Of a stretch of DNA of 64,000 nucleotides, positions 34,831-46,098 are shown in pieces. A program made the position numbers and the translations under genes. This DNA is from Apostichopus japonicus (Eukaryota; Echinodermata; Holothuroidea; Aspidochirotida; Stichopodidae): positions 2,321,001-2,385,000 of the forward strand of contig NC_092563.1 of assembly GCF_037975245.1 (NCBI RefSeq), read 5' to 3'. How positions within the stretch are numbered: position 1 is the stretch's first letter; every line of letters begins with the position of its first letter. Below the pieces are notes generated by a model, which worked only from the letters and a program-made list of their open reading frames with translations, did not search any database and had not been told where the DNA came from.

Positions 34831-35050
34831 CCACATCTGTGTCCCCTGGGGGGATTCGAATCAGTTGCAGCCACAAACTGGTACACACAAGTTACCTCTT
34901 GTGTCCCCATTTATACACTTGTGTGAAGAGAACAAAGATAAAGTGCCTTGCCCAAGGGCACAACATAATGACATGGCCAGGACCCAAACCTGCAATGCTC
35001 AGATCACAACTGTCTATCCATTTGAGCACCAAACTCCTCCATACAGCACG
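34831..35050 (-). mobile_element. CORE-like SINE copy
   Basis: Read on minus from about 35045: TTGGTGCTCAAATGGATAGA (A-box-like) and GCAGGTTTGGGTCCTGGCC (B-box-like), then GTGCCCTTGGGCAAGGCAC. The complement of this last word resembles the conserved CTTGCCCAAGGNCACA of MIR/CORE-SINEs. It abuts the family 2 copy but has a different body. Assignment by motif memory. Confidence 0.55.
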
Positions 35051-36347
35051 TGCATTAAGTAAATGTCGTGTGACGTGACCATGGATTTGATAGTTGCCCA
35101 TAAAATCGGTCAATGTACTCATCAAAATATAAGAAGTCCAGATGAATTTTTACCGAAATAAAGATAATACGTTGATAGAAAGCCCCCAGTTTGTGTCTGA
35201 AGGTAAAAATATCCATATCACTCATGAATACCTCTAAGTTACCGTAAATTTTGTAGAATATATATGGGAGAGCCACAGAGCTGGACAAATATAACTGGTG
35301 TGAAACAAAGGTTTAGAGTTTTGATGTATGCCCTTAACTGCCGATGCTTCAGAATATTAATCATATAGATGAGTGCGCCTTACAAATGAATGATCTAAGA
35401 TGGACCACCACTAAAATAGAATCCTTGAGGTATCTAGAAAACTTGACTTTGAAGCTCTCTGCAATAATTTCCTGGGTCGCAAAGGATTTTGGATGGGTCG
35501 ATGGGATTGTTTCAGAAACTGCAGCAAAAATGATAACTTATTTCTAAAGTCAAGATATCACATAACATTAGTTGGACACCATGGCCCTGTGTGCCATTCT
35601 ATGGATGGCATTGCTGATTCTTAAAGCAAAAATCGACAAACTTCAGCAGTTGGGGGGGGGGGGGGGTGATCATTGCGTTGCTGCCAAAACAAACATTTTG
35701 GCTGGGTGGTGGCCTTAATAAGGTTGCAGACCAACGGCATAGTGCACTGTTTCCTATAAAATTCTATGAAGCATTTCTAGTCCTTCACACAAGGTCAAAT
35801 GAGCTGGTCTTTTCAATAGATGACAATTATTTGTGCCAACATTCTCGTTGGTCATGTATGCTAGGACTAGGCACATGGCAATGAAAGAAGTGACAAACAA
35901 CATACAATTACTCATCCTGACATATATATTGTGATCACCTGTCTCCACGATCGGAGATAATACCACAGAAAACCAGATCTATAAATAAAGAACATATTTA
36001 CAGATCGCAGAATAAACTTCATCGATTGCTTTCCCCAAAATCGTTTTGCATGCCCCAATACCTAAAAATATACCTTCTACATTTACATGGACCAATAAAA
36101 GTTCAGATATTTCTACAAGTGCATTTTCCATCTGCTGTATTCATCCGATCACAAGTAGTGATCCTTGCATCTATGCAAACTCATGTAAGCATATCACATT
36201 AATGTCTTTCCTTGTCCTCAGGTTCGGCAGGCAGTATTAATGGTGGTCTTGTAAACCTCTCTTTTGCGAGCCACTGGAAATTTTCATCAAATTGAATGGT
36301 ATCTAATGTTTTGATTTCAAAAACAAATTAACTGCAACAGACTTCAA

Positions 36348-36550
36348 TCATAAAATAGGCAATTCTTCAGCATTTTTCAGTTTTTCATAGGCATCTCTGT
36401 TATCCACATTAACACAGAGAGTAACTCCAGATTTGTAAGCTGCTGGTATATCTATGTGACTAGTATACAGCCATCTCTTCAAGAGCTGGAAATAAATCGT
36501 ATCTGGCAGTGACACTGAAACTTCTTCCTGAAGAATCTTCAAAACTTGAT
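36348..36550 (-). CDS. Papain-like protein, coding exon 5 (stop)
   Basis: Acceptor TCTCGATAG. 66 codons after the shared Asp, QVLKILQEEVSVSLPDTIYF to EELPIL, then TGA. The internal ATG at 36542 is not the start because the frame joins exon 4 in phase. Confidence 0.82.
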
Positions 36551-39500
36551 CTATCGAGAAACATTTGATGAACGAAAAGTTAATATTATTTCGTTAACAA
36601 AGTAACAATCGTATTTATGGTTTGAAATGTTAGGACAGATTAATAAGTACCATAACGATCAAAATAGATATCAACTGTTTTGCCAAGACAATCAAAAATG
36701 AAATTTTCAGGCTCTTGGACAGAAATGAAGTTCGTCTCAAATGCCCTCTCAGAAGAATTTTGTGTTCTATGAACCGAGTTCAAATATGACTCGGGTCAAC
36801 AATTTAAAATCAACAATAAAAATACATCACTCACAGCCTTGCTACTCCCTCCCTCTCTTTCACTGCCCATAACTTGACAGTGCAAGATGACTATAAACTT
36901 TATTTATTCAATATATTTCAAGCAAAAAGGAAAGCTCTATCAGAAATCCTATACCACTCAAATTCTCACCTTTGACCTTTCTCTCAGACCACCTCACATC
37001 TTGGTGGCTTTCAATAGCTTCCAGATCACATCGAGCATCGAGTCTGGAAAGAACATCTTCTCGTCTCACCTGTCAAAAAACACGCACACATATTGACACA
37101 CAAACAACACTTAATGGGATTAAGGCAAAAGCTTGAAAAAAAAGCTTGAAAAATGAAAGGGAAAATGAAGGGCCAAAAATTAAATGAAAATAGCTTGAAA
37201 AATGCAAAATTTCATCAATTGTTTTGTCTTTTATCTTTTCCATGCAGAAGAGTTTGTATTCAAGTCAGTAATTCCTTGAAACACAGGTATTAAAATGGCA
37301 ATGCCTGGTGAACTCTTTCTTACCTCTATATGCTAGCTTTCTATACCATCAAGCAGGAAGCTAATATTGACCTTCATATTCAAACTTAAGACTAGATTGC
37401 CCTACAGTGTTCTGCACTGCAGGATAAACAGTCCTAGTGGTAATTGAACATAAATCAGTTAAGACATGTGCAGTGTAGTACTGCACTTTTCCACAGAGGA
37501 GGAACATACTTAGGTGCGGACCCATTTTTTTGGGGTGTACCACCCTTTTCAACATCACATAAAATTATTTAAAAACATTAATTAGTTATTACTTATTAGC
37601 ACAACCTTGTCTGTAGACCTAATTTGTAGCCTAACTATGCCTCAGAATACACCACTTGATGTCTAACATCTTCATAATAAGAACAATTTAACTGATTTTG
37701 CATACCCAAACACATATACAAAGGAGTAAAGCTGCTACACAAAAGCAGCGATGTTTGTTATTATAAACAAAATTCATTAACCTGCATAACTTCTATGCAA
37801 AACCTATATCTACGAAAATGTTCCCCATGGATGATCCAACGTTAGTAGAAATTTTTACCTTAAGAACCGATTCACTACAGAGCTGTTGTTCTATAACATC
37901 GCTTGTCGTGACTGTGACCGGGTTGCACATGTGTACATGTTCAGAGTCCACACCATAAACCATCTGGTGATGCCAGGCATCTGGCATCTCCTCCCCGGCT
38001 ACCACACCCCTCTGAAGGTTCAGCGTCAAGAGTGGCACTACCCCTTTAAGATCCAATGCAAAGAAGAAAAAGAAAGAGAAAAAAAGAGAGAGAGGGGTTG
38101 AGAGACTTTACATGTAACTAACTTTAAAGGACGATTTTAGGTAGAAGTTTTAGTAATGTGTTGTTGTCGAAAATACATGAACATTTGAGTGAAAGGGATG
38201 TTTCTCTAGTTATACCTGTTTAAGAGATATTAACTTTTAAACATATTTATAAATCTCTGGAATGCTCCTGATTGGCTAAACTGATGACTCAGTCGGGCCC
38301 TCTGTGCAAATCTAAAAAGCTAACGTTAAGCCACTGTTTCATAAATCCTAATAACTCAACCACAAATTTTTTTCTTTTGACTTCATTCAAGCAATGGAGT
38401 ATCCTTGTAAGATGAAGTTCAACACCATCAGACCTTGAAAAATTTGAAGCATATTATAAAAAATATCATATGAAGCCACAAAAGTATTGTTTGATGAGTG
38501 AGCCTAGTTGTTGCATCTTACGAACTGACCTAATGGTATGCATAATAGACTGCATAGTCCAGTCGCTTCAACTGATGCAACCTCAGCTGTTTTAAAAGGG
38601 TCATTTCTCAAAAGGTGGTGTAAGTGTTCTAAAATATAACCATAGAGAGATTGCAGTGTTCTTTTACTATTATTAACATATCCGAATTTAACTTTTGCCA
38701 ACAGTCATCCTTTAAGGGGCCATTTCTCAAAAATCAAGTTTTATAGAACTATTAAAAGTGATATAGAAATATTATAAGTGTTCTGGAAATATTAAAAGTG
38801 ATATAGAAATATAACCTGGACTGACAGTTACTTTTGTACCAACAGTCATCATGCGTAGATGAAAAACAAGCAAATGACATCAAACTTTGTTATTCGTTAA
38901 ACCAAAGAATGTAAATTTCTAAAAAGGAACCTTTGGTTGCGATTACAGGGACCAGGTAGAAAAGGGTGGGGTAAAGGTGGGCCTTTCATACTTGTTGGAA
39001 ACTGGGTATTCATCTGTATGATTTTTCTTCATAGGGCTGTTACAGGCTCATCCATATTTCCTTGAAATTCAACAGCTTACAAAAGTTCCTAATACAAACC
39101 CAACTAACAATCAAAAATTTAATCAAAAATCATGTTTTGTAAATTATTACCCATTTTCATCCATCCTGAGAGCCAATCGAGGATTCTGATATTTCTCTTT
39201 GGATGTAAGTGAAAGAAGCGAGCATAGACTTTGTCCCCAGCCACTTTCTTCAAGCCCTCGATGAGATCGTCAGCCGTTGTACCCGCAACACTCCTTGAAA
39301 AGAGATACTCGTGAAGAGGTGCTTCCTCGGCTCGAAGCCTTGTTTTAATTGTTCCTCCAATATGCTCAATGTCAGGTTCTAATCCAATAAATTTCTACAG
39401 AAATAGAAGAAGGAAAAAGGGGAAAAAGAAGATTTCATTAAGTCAATTCAACTTAGATGTTAGATAGTTTAAAGAAATGGGCACAAACACCAAACAACTT

Positions 39501-41246
39501 GATCCACTCTCAACCGAAGTCCCCTTACATAAAGACTGTAACCATATGATCATTATGATGCTAAGTCAGATTAGTAAGCAATGACAAAGTAACACTGTTA
39601 AATGACAACTTTACAGAAGTTCATGGTTGTATCAGAAATGGACTAAAGTACACAGTTATACTTCCATCAACTCTCTCATGCTATTTTTTTCTGTTAGTTA
39701 AAAACCCTGCAGATAATATGTTACTGATGGGAGGATTTGTATGATTGCTACTTGCAATTAAAGATTGAGAGTTATTTGATTTATATTCACACCATCTCTT
39801 ATATTGAAGTTTTGAGGCTGTCAGTACAGAGAGCGGCAGAATTTTAGTGAAATTTATCATGAAGAGAATATGTTCCACACTGCTAGTTGAAAACCCCATC
39901 TCAATATCATGCCCCTAACTCCAGATATGATTGAATGTAACCTATTGTAACCTATTGAAGGTAACCTATTGAATGTTACCATCTGTGGAGTGTAAGCTCA
40001 GTGGTTAACGCTGGTGCCTTTCGATCATTAGGTCCCGAGTTCGAGTCACTCCAAGATTAATGTATGTCGTCCAGTTCCAGGGTTGTTGACAATTGACAAT
40101 TTCATAATCATGAACGTTAAATATGAATGTAAGAGTCTGACTTCGGTCAGCTTGCGGCTTTGATAAGCCAATGAGGCTTCTTCGCGAGTTCCTGATTGCA
40201 GGAGGATCTAATATACATACATACACACATACATACACGCATACATATTTTGACTGGCTAACCCTAAACATTTAACTATTCCATTAAGTTGGATCACAAT
40301 AGGGGGTTTGTGATGTCATCTGGGCAAAACTCTTTGGAAGCTATATTTAGGCTATTACAATCTTCCTTTTGATTTATCCTTGAAACCTGATACATGTGCA
40401 ATGTTTGCATAGCTGTCAAAGTTCTCTGTCCTTAAAATTTCATAAAAATGTATCTTTTGTAGAAATATTCCTTTTGTTTTTTTAATAAATGTTTGAAAAA
40501 TTATTTAAAAAGACATTTTCAGCTGAAGTGCCCTGATGACATCATCCATTCTGCTGTTTCCCAGACCTGCATTTACAAAATATCACTAAATTATAAAAAT
40601 TCATATATTTGCAGTTCAAAATGCTGTGAGGATGTGGTTTATAAAGTTAGATTCAGAACATATTCAACAAGTTTGTTCAGCAATCAATTGAAAAGCAATT
40701 ACTTTGAAGTAATCTGTGGTTTGTTATACTGCTGGTAAAAGTCATGAATAAATATAAATGAGTGCTTCATAAGTTACTTCTCCTCTCTAATGATTGCTTA
40801 CGGTGCCATGCATTATTTTGTCCATTTCACTGTGATAAATATAACAGTACTTTCTGCAGGTTGTGTTTACATAATTATGTATATAAAACTTCATTGTACA
40901 ATTCCATGCACTTATATCTAGCTACCTTCTGACAGCAAGGATTGCATTGCAACATATTTTCATTATTTCAAATAGTGCAAATTTTGACAGTACACTCATT
41001 TCACTTGTTATACTATTTTAGAGTTCTAATGGAGTGACTGAAACTTTTAATCCTCTTGCCAGTAAGTCTTACAAGCTTTCATGCTATGCAAGAGAACTTG
41101 TGTCAAAGGTTAAAACTGACCAAAACATTGATGACAGCAGTAGCCCCACAGGCTGATACTCCAATTTGTTCAACTTGCTCCTGTTCTACCTCTTCTTGAG
41201 TCCAAAAAAAGTGAGATGGTTCATCATCTTTAGGCAAACACTCCAT
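36348..41246 (-). CDS. Unnamed papain/C39-like cysteine-peptidase-fold protein, complete (285 aa)
   Basis: Five coding exons join in phase on minus: 41246-41121, 39394-39151, 38043-37859, 37069-36970 and 36550-36348 (stop TGA 36350-36348). Features: GVSACGATAVINVL with Cys33 at the start of a helix; ADDLIEGLKKV and DWLSGWMKMG in the middle; a hydrophobic strand PLLTLNLQRG; then DAWHHQMVYGVD (His148/His149) and HMCNP (Asn164). A Cys early in a helix, a His on a strand and an Asn about 15 residues later is the order of papain-fold and C39-like enzymes, so a peptidase or transferase role is possible. The C-terminal 100 residues are charged and helical. There is no signal peptide or membrane segment, so it is probably cytosolic. 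I do not recognise a named family; fold assignment is inference. Confidence 0.8.
36970..37069 (-). CDS. Papain-like protein, coding exon 4
   Basis: Acceptor TTTTGACAG, donor GTGAGA. 33 codons, VRREDVLSRLDARCDLEAIE to KVK, charged and probably helical, then one base of an Asp codon. Confidence 0.8.
37859..38043 (-). CDS. Papain-like protein, coding exon 3 (His and Asn)
   Basis: Acceptor CTTAAAG, donor GTAAAA. 61 codons with PLLTLNLQRGVVAGEEMPDA, WHHQMVYG and MCNP. Phase fits the Gly codon split with exon 2. The open frame upstream of the acceptor is intronic. Confidence 0.85.
38110..38740. repeat. Old dispersed repeat, copy 1
   Basis: Shares a series of diverged words with 53840-54260 in the same order: AGGnAGAAGT, CCTCTGGAnTGCTCCT-like, GAACTGACCTAAnGGT, GACTnCATAGT and TCATTTCT. 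No ends or coding part identified. Located between exons 2 and 3 of the papain-like gene. Confidence 0.5.
39151..39394 (-). CDS. Papain-like protein, coding exon 2
   Basis: Acceptor TTTCTGTAG, donor GTAATA. 81 codons, from KFIGLEPDIEHIGG through EEAPLHEYLFSRSVAGTT to WMKM, plus one base of a Gly codon. Open and of coding character across its full length. Confidence 0.85.
39986..40247 (+). mobile_element. SINE-like repeat, family 2, copy B
   Basis: Starts with TGTAAGCTCAGTGGTTAACG (A box) and GAGTTCGAGTCACTCC (B box), then the family body and a degenerate (CATA)n tail at 40213-40247. Same sequence order as copies A and C. In an intron of the papain-like gene, opposite to its transcription. 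Confidence 0.85.
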
Positions 41247-41251
41247 CTAAT
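41121..41251 (-). CDS. Papain-like protein, coding exon 1
   Basis: Acceptor TTGTTTTAG, then ATTAG and ATG at 41246. 42 codons, MECLPKDDEPSHFFWTQEEV to INVL, then donor GTCAGT (non-ideal but canonical GT). Carries the proposed nucleophile Cys33 in SACGATA. Confidence 0.82.
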
Positions 41252-41342
41252 CTAAAACAAATTGTCAGAGTTAATAAAATATTATTAGGTTTGTCATTAA
41301 ATACGAAAGAGAGAACTTTCTAGATCTTGATGAAGAATATTA

Positions 41343-41556
41343 AGGTCCCGAGTTCGAGTCACTCCAAAATTAATGTATGTCGTGCAGTTACAGAGTTGTT
41401 GACAATTGACAATTCATAATCATGGATGTTAAATATGAATCTAAGACACTGACTTCTGTCAGCTTGCGGCTTTGATAAGCCAATGATGGCTTCTTCGCAA
41501 GTTCCTGCTTGCAGGAGGATCTAAAATACACACTATACATTCATACATACATTGTA
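41343..41556 (+). mobile_element. SINE-like repeat, family 2, copy C, 5'-truncated
   Basis: Begins within the B box (GGTCCCGAGTTCGAGTCACT) and continues with the family body to TTGCAGGAGGATCTAAAATA and a short CATACATT tail. The A box is missing, as expected of a truncated copy. Confidence 0.82.
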
Positions 41557-41907
41557 CCTTTAGTGTAGGCTACCTGACACTGATACTGCCACTGAAGCCT
41601 GGATAATAACTTAGACCTAACTTAGGCTTAGACTACATCTTACAAGTATGCAGAGCTGTTCAAACGTTATAATCGTAACTATATATGTAGTAGTGTGTGA
41701 AATGGAGCCCATTGCTACTATAGTAATATACAAACGTTGGTCCACTAAGCTAGCTGTCAGAGAACTATAGTTTAGTATTAGCTTTGGAATATACTGTACT
41801 AGCCTGCAGCCTATGTATTCGATGTGACCTGTTGTGCGAAACATTCATATGGAAATGCTCATTCCAGCTACTTGCATACATACTCTCTAGTTTGTCTTCT
41901 TACTCAC

Positions 41908-42000
41908 GTCAATGATTTCCCTTCTCTCTTTCTTCCTCGTTTAATCCTTGAAAGGGTGGACAAAGTGATGTGAATTGATGTTAGAAGTTGTCTAGCCAAA
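41908..42000 (-). other. Likely 5' UTR exon of the papain-like gene
   Basis: Read on minus, a purine-rich stretch (GAGGAAGAAAGAGAGAAGGG) ends in CATTGAC followed by GTGAGTAAG, an excellent donor, about 650 bp before the acceptor of the first coding exon. The right limit (transcription start) is not visible and is set arbitrarily. Confidence 0.45.
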
Positions 42001-42384
42001 GTACAATGTCGATGTTTCCTCTGAACTGGTACTACTGGCTGCAGTCTAACAGTAAACTGTGTTTACGTTTGAGTTCAGCATCTAAAAGTAGACTTGAAAG
42101 ATAAATTTCCAAGACGACATGTTTTGATAGAATGCCCTCTATTGTAAAAGTTTTCCTCAACTTCGCGCCAAAAAGGCATCAACCTGGGTTAAGTCAATTT
42201 CCAACCAAGGTTCAACGTGATAAAACGTACAGAAAACCAAAGATGGAAGCTATCAAGCTATATGCTCTGCTTTATAAGTAGTCTAAGGAACACTGAGTAC
42301 TGATTGGAAATGACACATTAGCAAAATACAAATTCTTGTTAAAAATATGCATGTATGGAATAATAATTAGCATATGTATTAACC

Positions 42385-42720
42385 AGGCTTGGAGGACTCG
42401 AATGAAGTTAGACTCAGACACGGTCCCACAGTACCTCGACTCGGACTAGTCGAGTCCATCGGCTATACAAAATGAGGTTTGGGGACAAATGTGACATCCT
42501 GAAATGATATTCTTGTGAGCAATTCCATAGTTAAATCAAAACTGCACTTTTACAGCACGGTCGAATCAATGTAGGGCTTTTCCCATTAAAATGTCTTCTG
42601 CATTAAAATCTTTAATATTTGCAACCAATTGTATATGTATTAACTTGAACTCGGCTCAGAATCCGGCTGTAAGATTACTCAGACTCGACTCAGACTTGAA
42701 CCAAACGTGACGTGACTCTG
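42385..42720. repeat. GACTCG/GAGTC-rich degenerate inverted-repeat region
   Basis: Clusters of GACTCGGACTAGTCGAGTCC and CAGACTCGACTCAGACTTG words in both orientations, separated by AT-rich DNA. It resembles the ends of an old non-autonomous DNA transposon, but clear termini and a target duplication were not found. Confidence 0.4.
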
Positions 42721-45700
42721 CTATGGCCATTTTAATAACAAAATTTAAGCTTAAATGCTTCCAAATAACACTTGCCATGTTTGTTTCGTTACTTTAAATG
42801 TATGAAATGCCCATCTGACATTGAAGAACTAAAGGACAAGTTCAATTGCTAAAACTAATATAGGAAAATTGACCAACATGTTATTCATCGACTTGCTAAT
42901 GAATCATGCATATAGTGGGTACTTTGATTTCAGATCGTTTTAATTTATTTTTAATCTCAAATATTACAGATGAGAACGACGGTTGGGGAATGACTATTTG
43001 CATTGTAGAGTGAATACGGTTAAATTAGTCTCACAGGCCATCAGTTTAGCCCTAAATATGCTAGAAAAGGTCAAATCGTGGTCACTCGTGTTCACATTGA
43101 CTGTTATATAGTAATCGCCAATGGCTTGGAGTTATTTGGAGGACCAGAATATAAGAAACTTACTTGTAGAAAAACATTTTGAATGTTAATTTTTTGAACA
43201 ATACCGATGACCTTTTAACTACAAGAGTTTTTGACTGATTTGTGATTTCCTTCATATGGCAACACCTGATCGTAATTAACCTATCAAATACCATGTAAAT
43301 ACTATCATTTGGTATGAAATATTTAGGCCTACAGAGCAGTCTTCCTCTATACGATGAGCGAACGTCTCTGCGTGAAAACGTACGTTATACTGTCATGCGA
43401 GGACTGAACACTCTCAACAAAGGAGTCAAAATACTTAACCCAACAGTGATGTACGTATGTGTCCAACCACTGAATTTTGGTAGAGTTCCCCCCCCCCCCC
43501 ATAAAGTAAAAATACGACAGTTAAACCAATTTAACCGCCAAAAAGTGTAAGCACTTCAACCAGGTGTATAAATGGGGACCTGTGAGAAACTGTCAGCTGG
43601 GCACTGTTTAGCTGCTGCCATGTGGAGGGATTGTCTCTATGTTTGACAGGTTATCATTGACCAGGGTAATATTGTGATGCGCATTGAGCACCGTTATCGG
43701 TCGGATATGTCTGCGCTTTTTAAATCCTCAATATTATTATTATTATTACGTTGGTCAAAAAATATTTTGGGGCCAAACTGTTATTTCAAAACGTTGGCTA
43801 TTTACATTTGCGTGTCTGCAGTTTTGGGTAAAAGATTTGCCAAACTTTTCTTTGACCAAAAACAGATCCTTCTCGAAGTGTTAATTTACACCTTCACATT
43901 ATATTTTAAATTATTTTTCGTTTCGTTTCGTTTCGTTTCTGTTCTGTTCTGTTCTGTTTTTTTTATTTTATTATTATTTCCTATTGATTGATTCACAATT
44001 CCCACCTCTCCTTAATCCCACCGGTGTTCTTAATCTTCATAAACTGCCGTTAAACCGATTTAACAATAACATTTAATGTTATGTGTGAAGTGTGGAAAAT
44101 GTTACGTGTATTTTGAAAATTTTACGATGTTTCTTTAAGTATATTTGTTCAAAATTGTTCAAAATGATTTACTAATTAGTTAAAATATCAGTGGCATATT
44201 CAGAGGGAAGAGGAGGGGAGGGGGCATTGGTTTTGATTCAGTGATAACCCTTAAGTCCGTGCGTCTTACAGGAACTTGATTATCGTCTAAAAAAACCCAT
44301 CTCCATTTGGATTTATATGGACATAAAATACAAACGTTTACCTATACACACATACTATTTCGTATTTCCAAATGTTTAACATGTAAATATATACGGGGCG
44401 GTGTAGCCACTGGAGGAAAGTTTGGCATAGACAGAATAAGATGTTCTGACTAAATCTTAAACAAAGTGGTACGTGTTTTCACCTGACCAGGCTGATTTCT
44501 GGGGTGCAGGATGTGCATTAAAGTACACTCTTAAAAGTTGTATTATTAATGAGTAAAACGTTCCAGAGAAAAACTATAAGCGGATTCAAAATTATCCATG
44601 TAAACTTCACTTACAATGATGTCAACGCCCTGAAGAAAACAACACGCGTGTCGTTCAGATCTCATTGTTATGCCGAAATGGGTAAATACCTGATAAGAAT
44701 TTTTTTTTTTTCAATTTCTTGATTTGTTCTTTAAAATGGCCCGTGCAAGGAACTCAAAAGTAAACGACCTGGGTCTGCCTCCAAAATACTGTGAAATATC
44801 TCCAGGTTGCTCTATGGGACTTAAAGGAGCTAATTAATAAAATAAATTCCATATCATATAGTTAAACTATGACACTAAACAAAAGTTTCATTGTCTAACC
44901 CAACCTACCTTGTATACAAGAATCGGATCCTGGAAGTCGCCATCAATTACTCATACCCAGGGTATGACGACAATTTTTCCAGACTGTGAAACCGCATATA
45001 CTAAATAGCGTTTGAAGGAATATATGCACAACAGTTACTTTAGTGAGAAGTAGAGAACGGTTATGTAAGTTTAATTATATAAAAAAAAAAGCTTAATATA
45101 CACTGACCTTAAATGAATGTAAGATGAATAATCGGACAGCCCGTATAACTTCTGTGGTGGCAGCGAGTGAAGGATAGGTGTAATTATATTAACTCTAGAA
45201 AACATTGTCTTGCGAACACAGTAACGAGATCAAGTTTGATATGGTTCTCCATATATCCCCAGCGACGGATGGAACATTCCAAACGGTACACATTTTGTTG
45301 ATTGGTGACTTCCCCGACGTTTCACCCATATCCGGGTTGAGCATGTCAACGTTGACTCACCCACACATGAATAGATACTGCCCTGCATACGCTGTACGTT
45401 CACAATAACGGCTATTTTACCTCGGCTAGGCTATTCTTGCGTGTGACAAAGGTCAGGGTCTATCGAAAGTTACAAGTGGTTGCGTTATGAGCGCAGCACC
45501 GAAAAGGGTATTTTTTATTCTTATTTTGAACTAAACGTTGGAAATACTCATCCAATTTGATGCAAAAAATTTCTTGGATATCGGAATAACGAAACTGTGT
45601 AATGAACGAGAAACTTAAAACCTTGGCATATGATGCCACTTTTAGAAATGGTGCTGGAAATGTTTGTTCGACCTATGGATGTACGTTGGCATAGAACGTC

Positions 45701-45816
45701 AGTGTGTCTTTGAATAGTGAATCGCGTCGACTGCAAAGTTCCATTCTGTTCCTTGGTATTTCCCTAGCAACTTATTCCAAAGTCTTTTTTTGTGTAATAG
45801 AACCTAAGGAAAAGAA
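42721..45816. other. Head-to-head interval between the papain-like gene and the right-hand gene
   Basis: About 3 kb with no coding exon I can support. Holds a TTTCG/TTCTG microsatellite at about 43918-43957, poly-C at 43490 and T runs. The last 600 bp before 45817 are richer in CpG than the surroundings, consistent with a promoter, but no core motif is clear. Confidence 0.45.
43918..43957. repeat. (TTTCG)n and (TTCTG)n microsatellite
   Basis: Pentanucleotide runs TTTCGTTTCG then TTCTGTTCTG. Simple sequence. It explains the F/S/V-rich open frame across it. Confidence 0.9.
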
Positions 45817-46098
45817 ATGAAAATGTCGGAGCATTTTGATCTGAGTACCGACGAACAGGTGTGGGTTGTGTTGCGAGTTCGGCAGGGACTGATGTCGATG
45901 GAAGATGCATTGGATTACGTTCGAAAACAGCACGAGCATGCAGATGAACCCCCGGGCACAGGGAACAACAACAGCATTCGATCAGTTCGTTCAAATTCAG
46001 AAGTCAGGAAAAGCACTACATTAAAACAACGCCATGTATCCAGTAAAGAAGTTAGTGAAGCTTCGAGCAATGAGAAAAGTTCACAATCACACTTACAG
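45817..46098 (+). CDS. Right-hand gene, coding exon 1
   Basis: ATG at 45817 (a second in-frame ATG at 45823 is equally possible). 94 codons to SHLQ, donor GTACGA. The Ser/Arg-rich end (RSVRSNSEVRKSTTLKQRHV) suggests a disordered, phosphorylatable linker. Confidence 0.75.

Noticed and set aside
43674-43991. 105-codon plus frame, hydrophobic and F/L/V-rich
   Set aside because: It runs through TTTCG and TTCTG microsatellite and T-rich DNA; no splice sites or conserved features.
45205-45408. 67-codon plus frame upstream of the right-hand gene
   Set aside because: No donor joining it in phase to 45817, and no similarity; likely promoter DNA.
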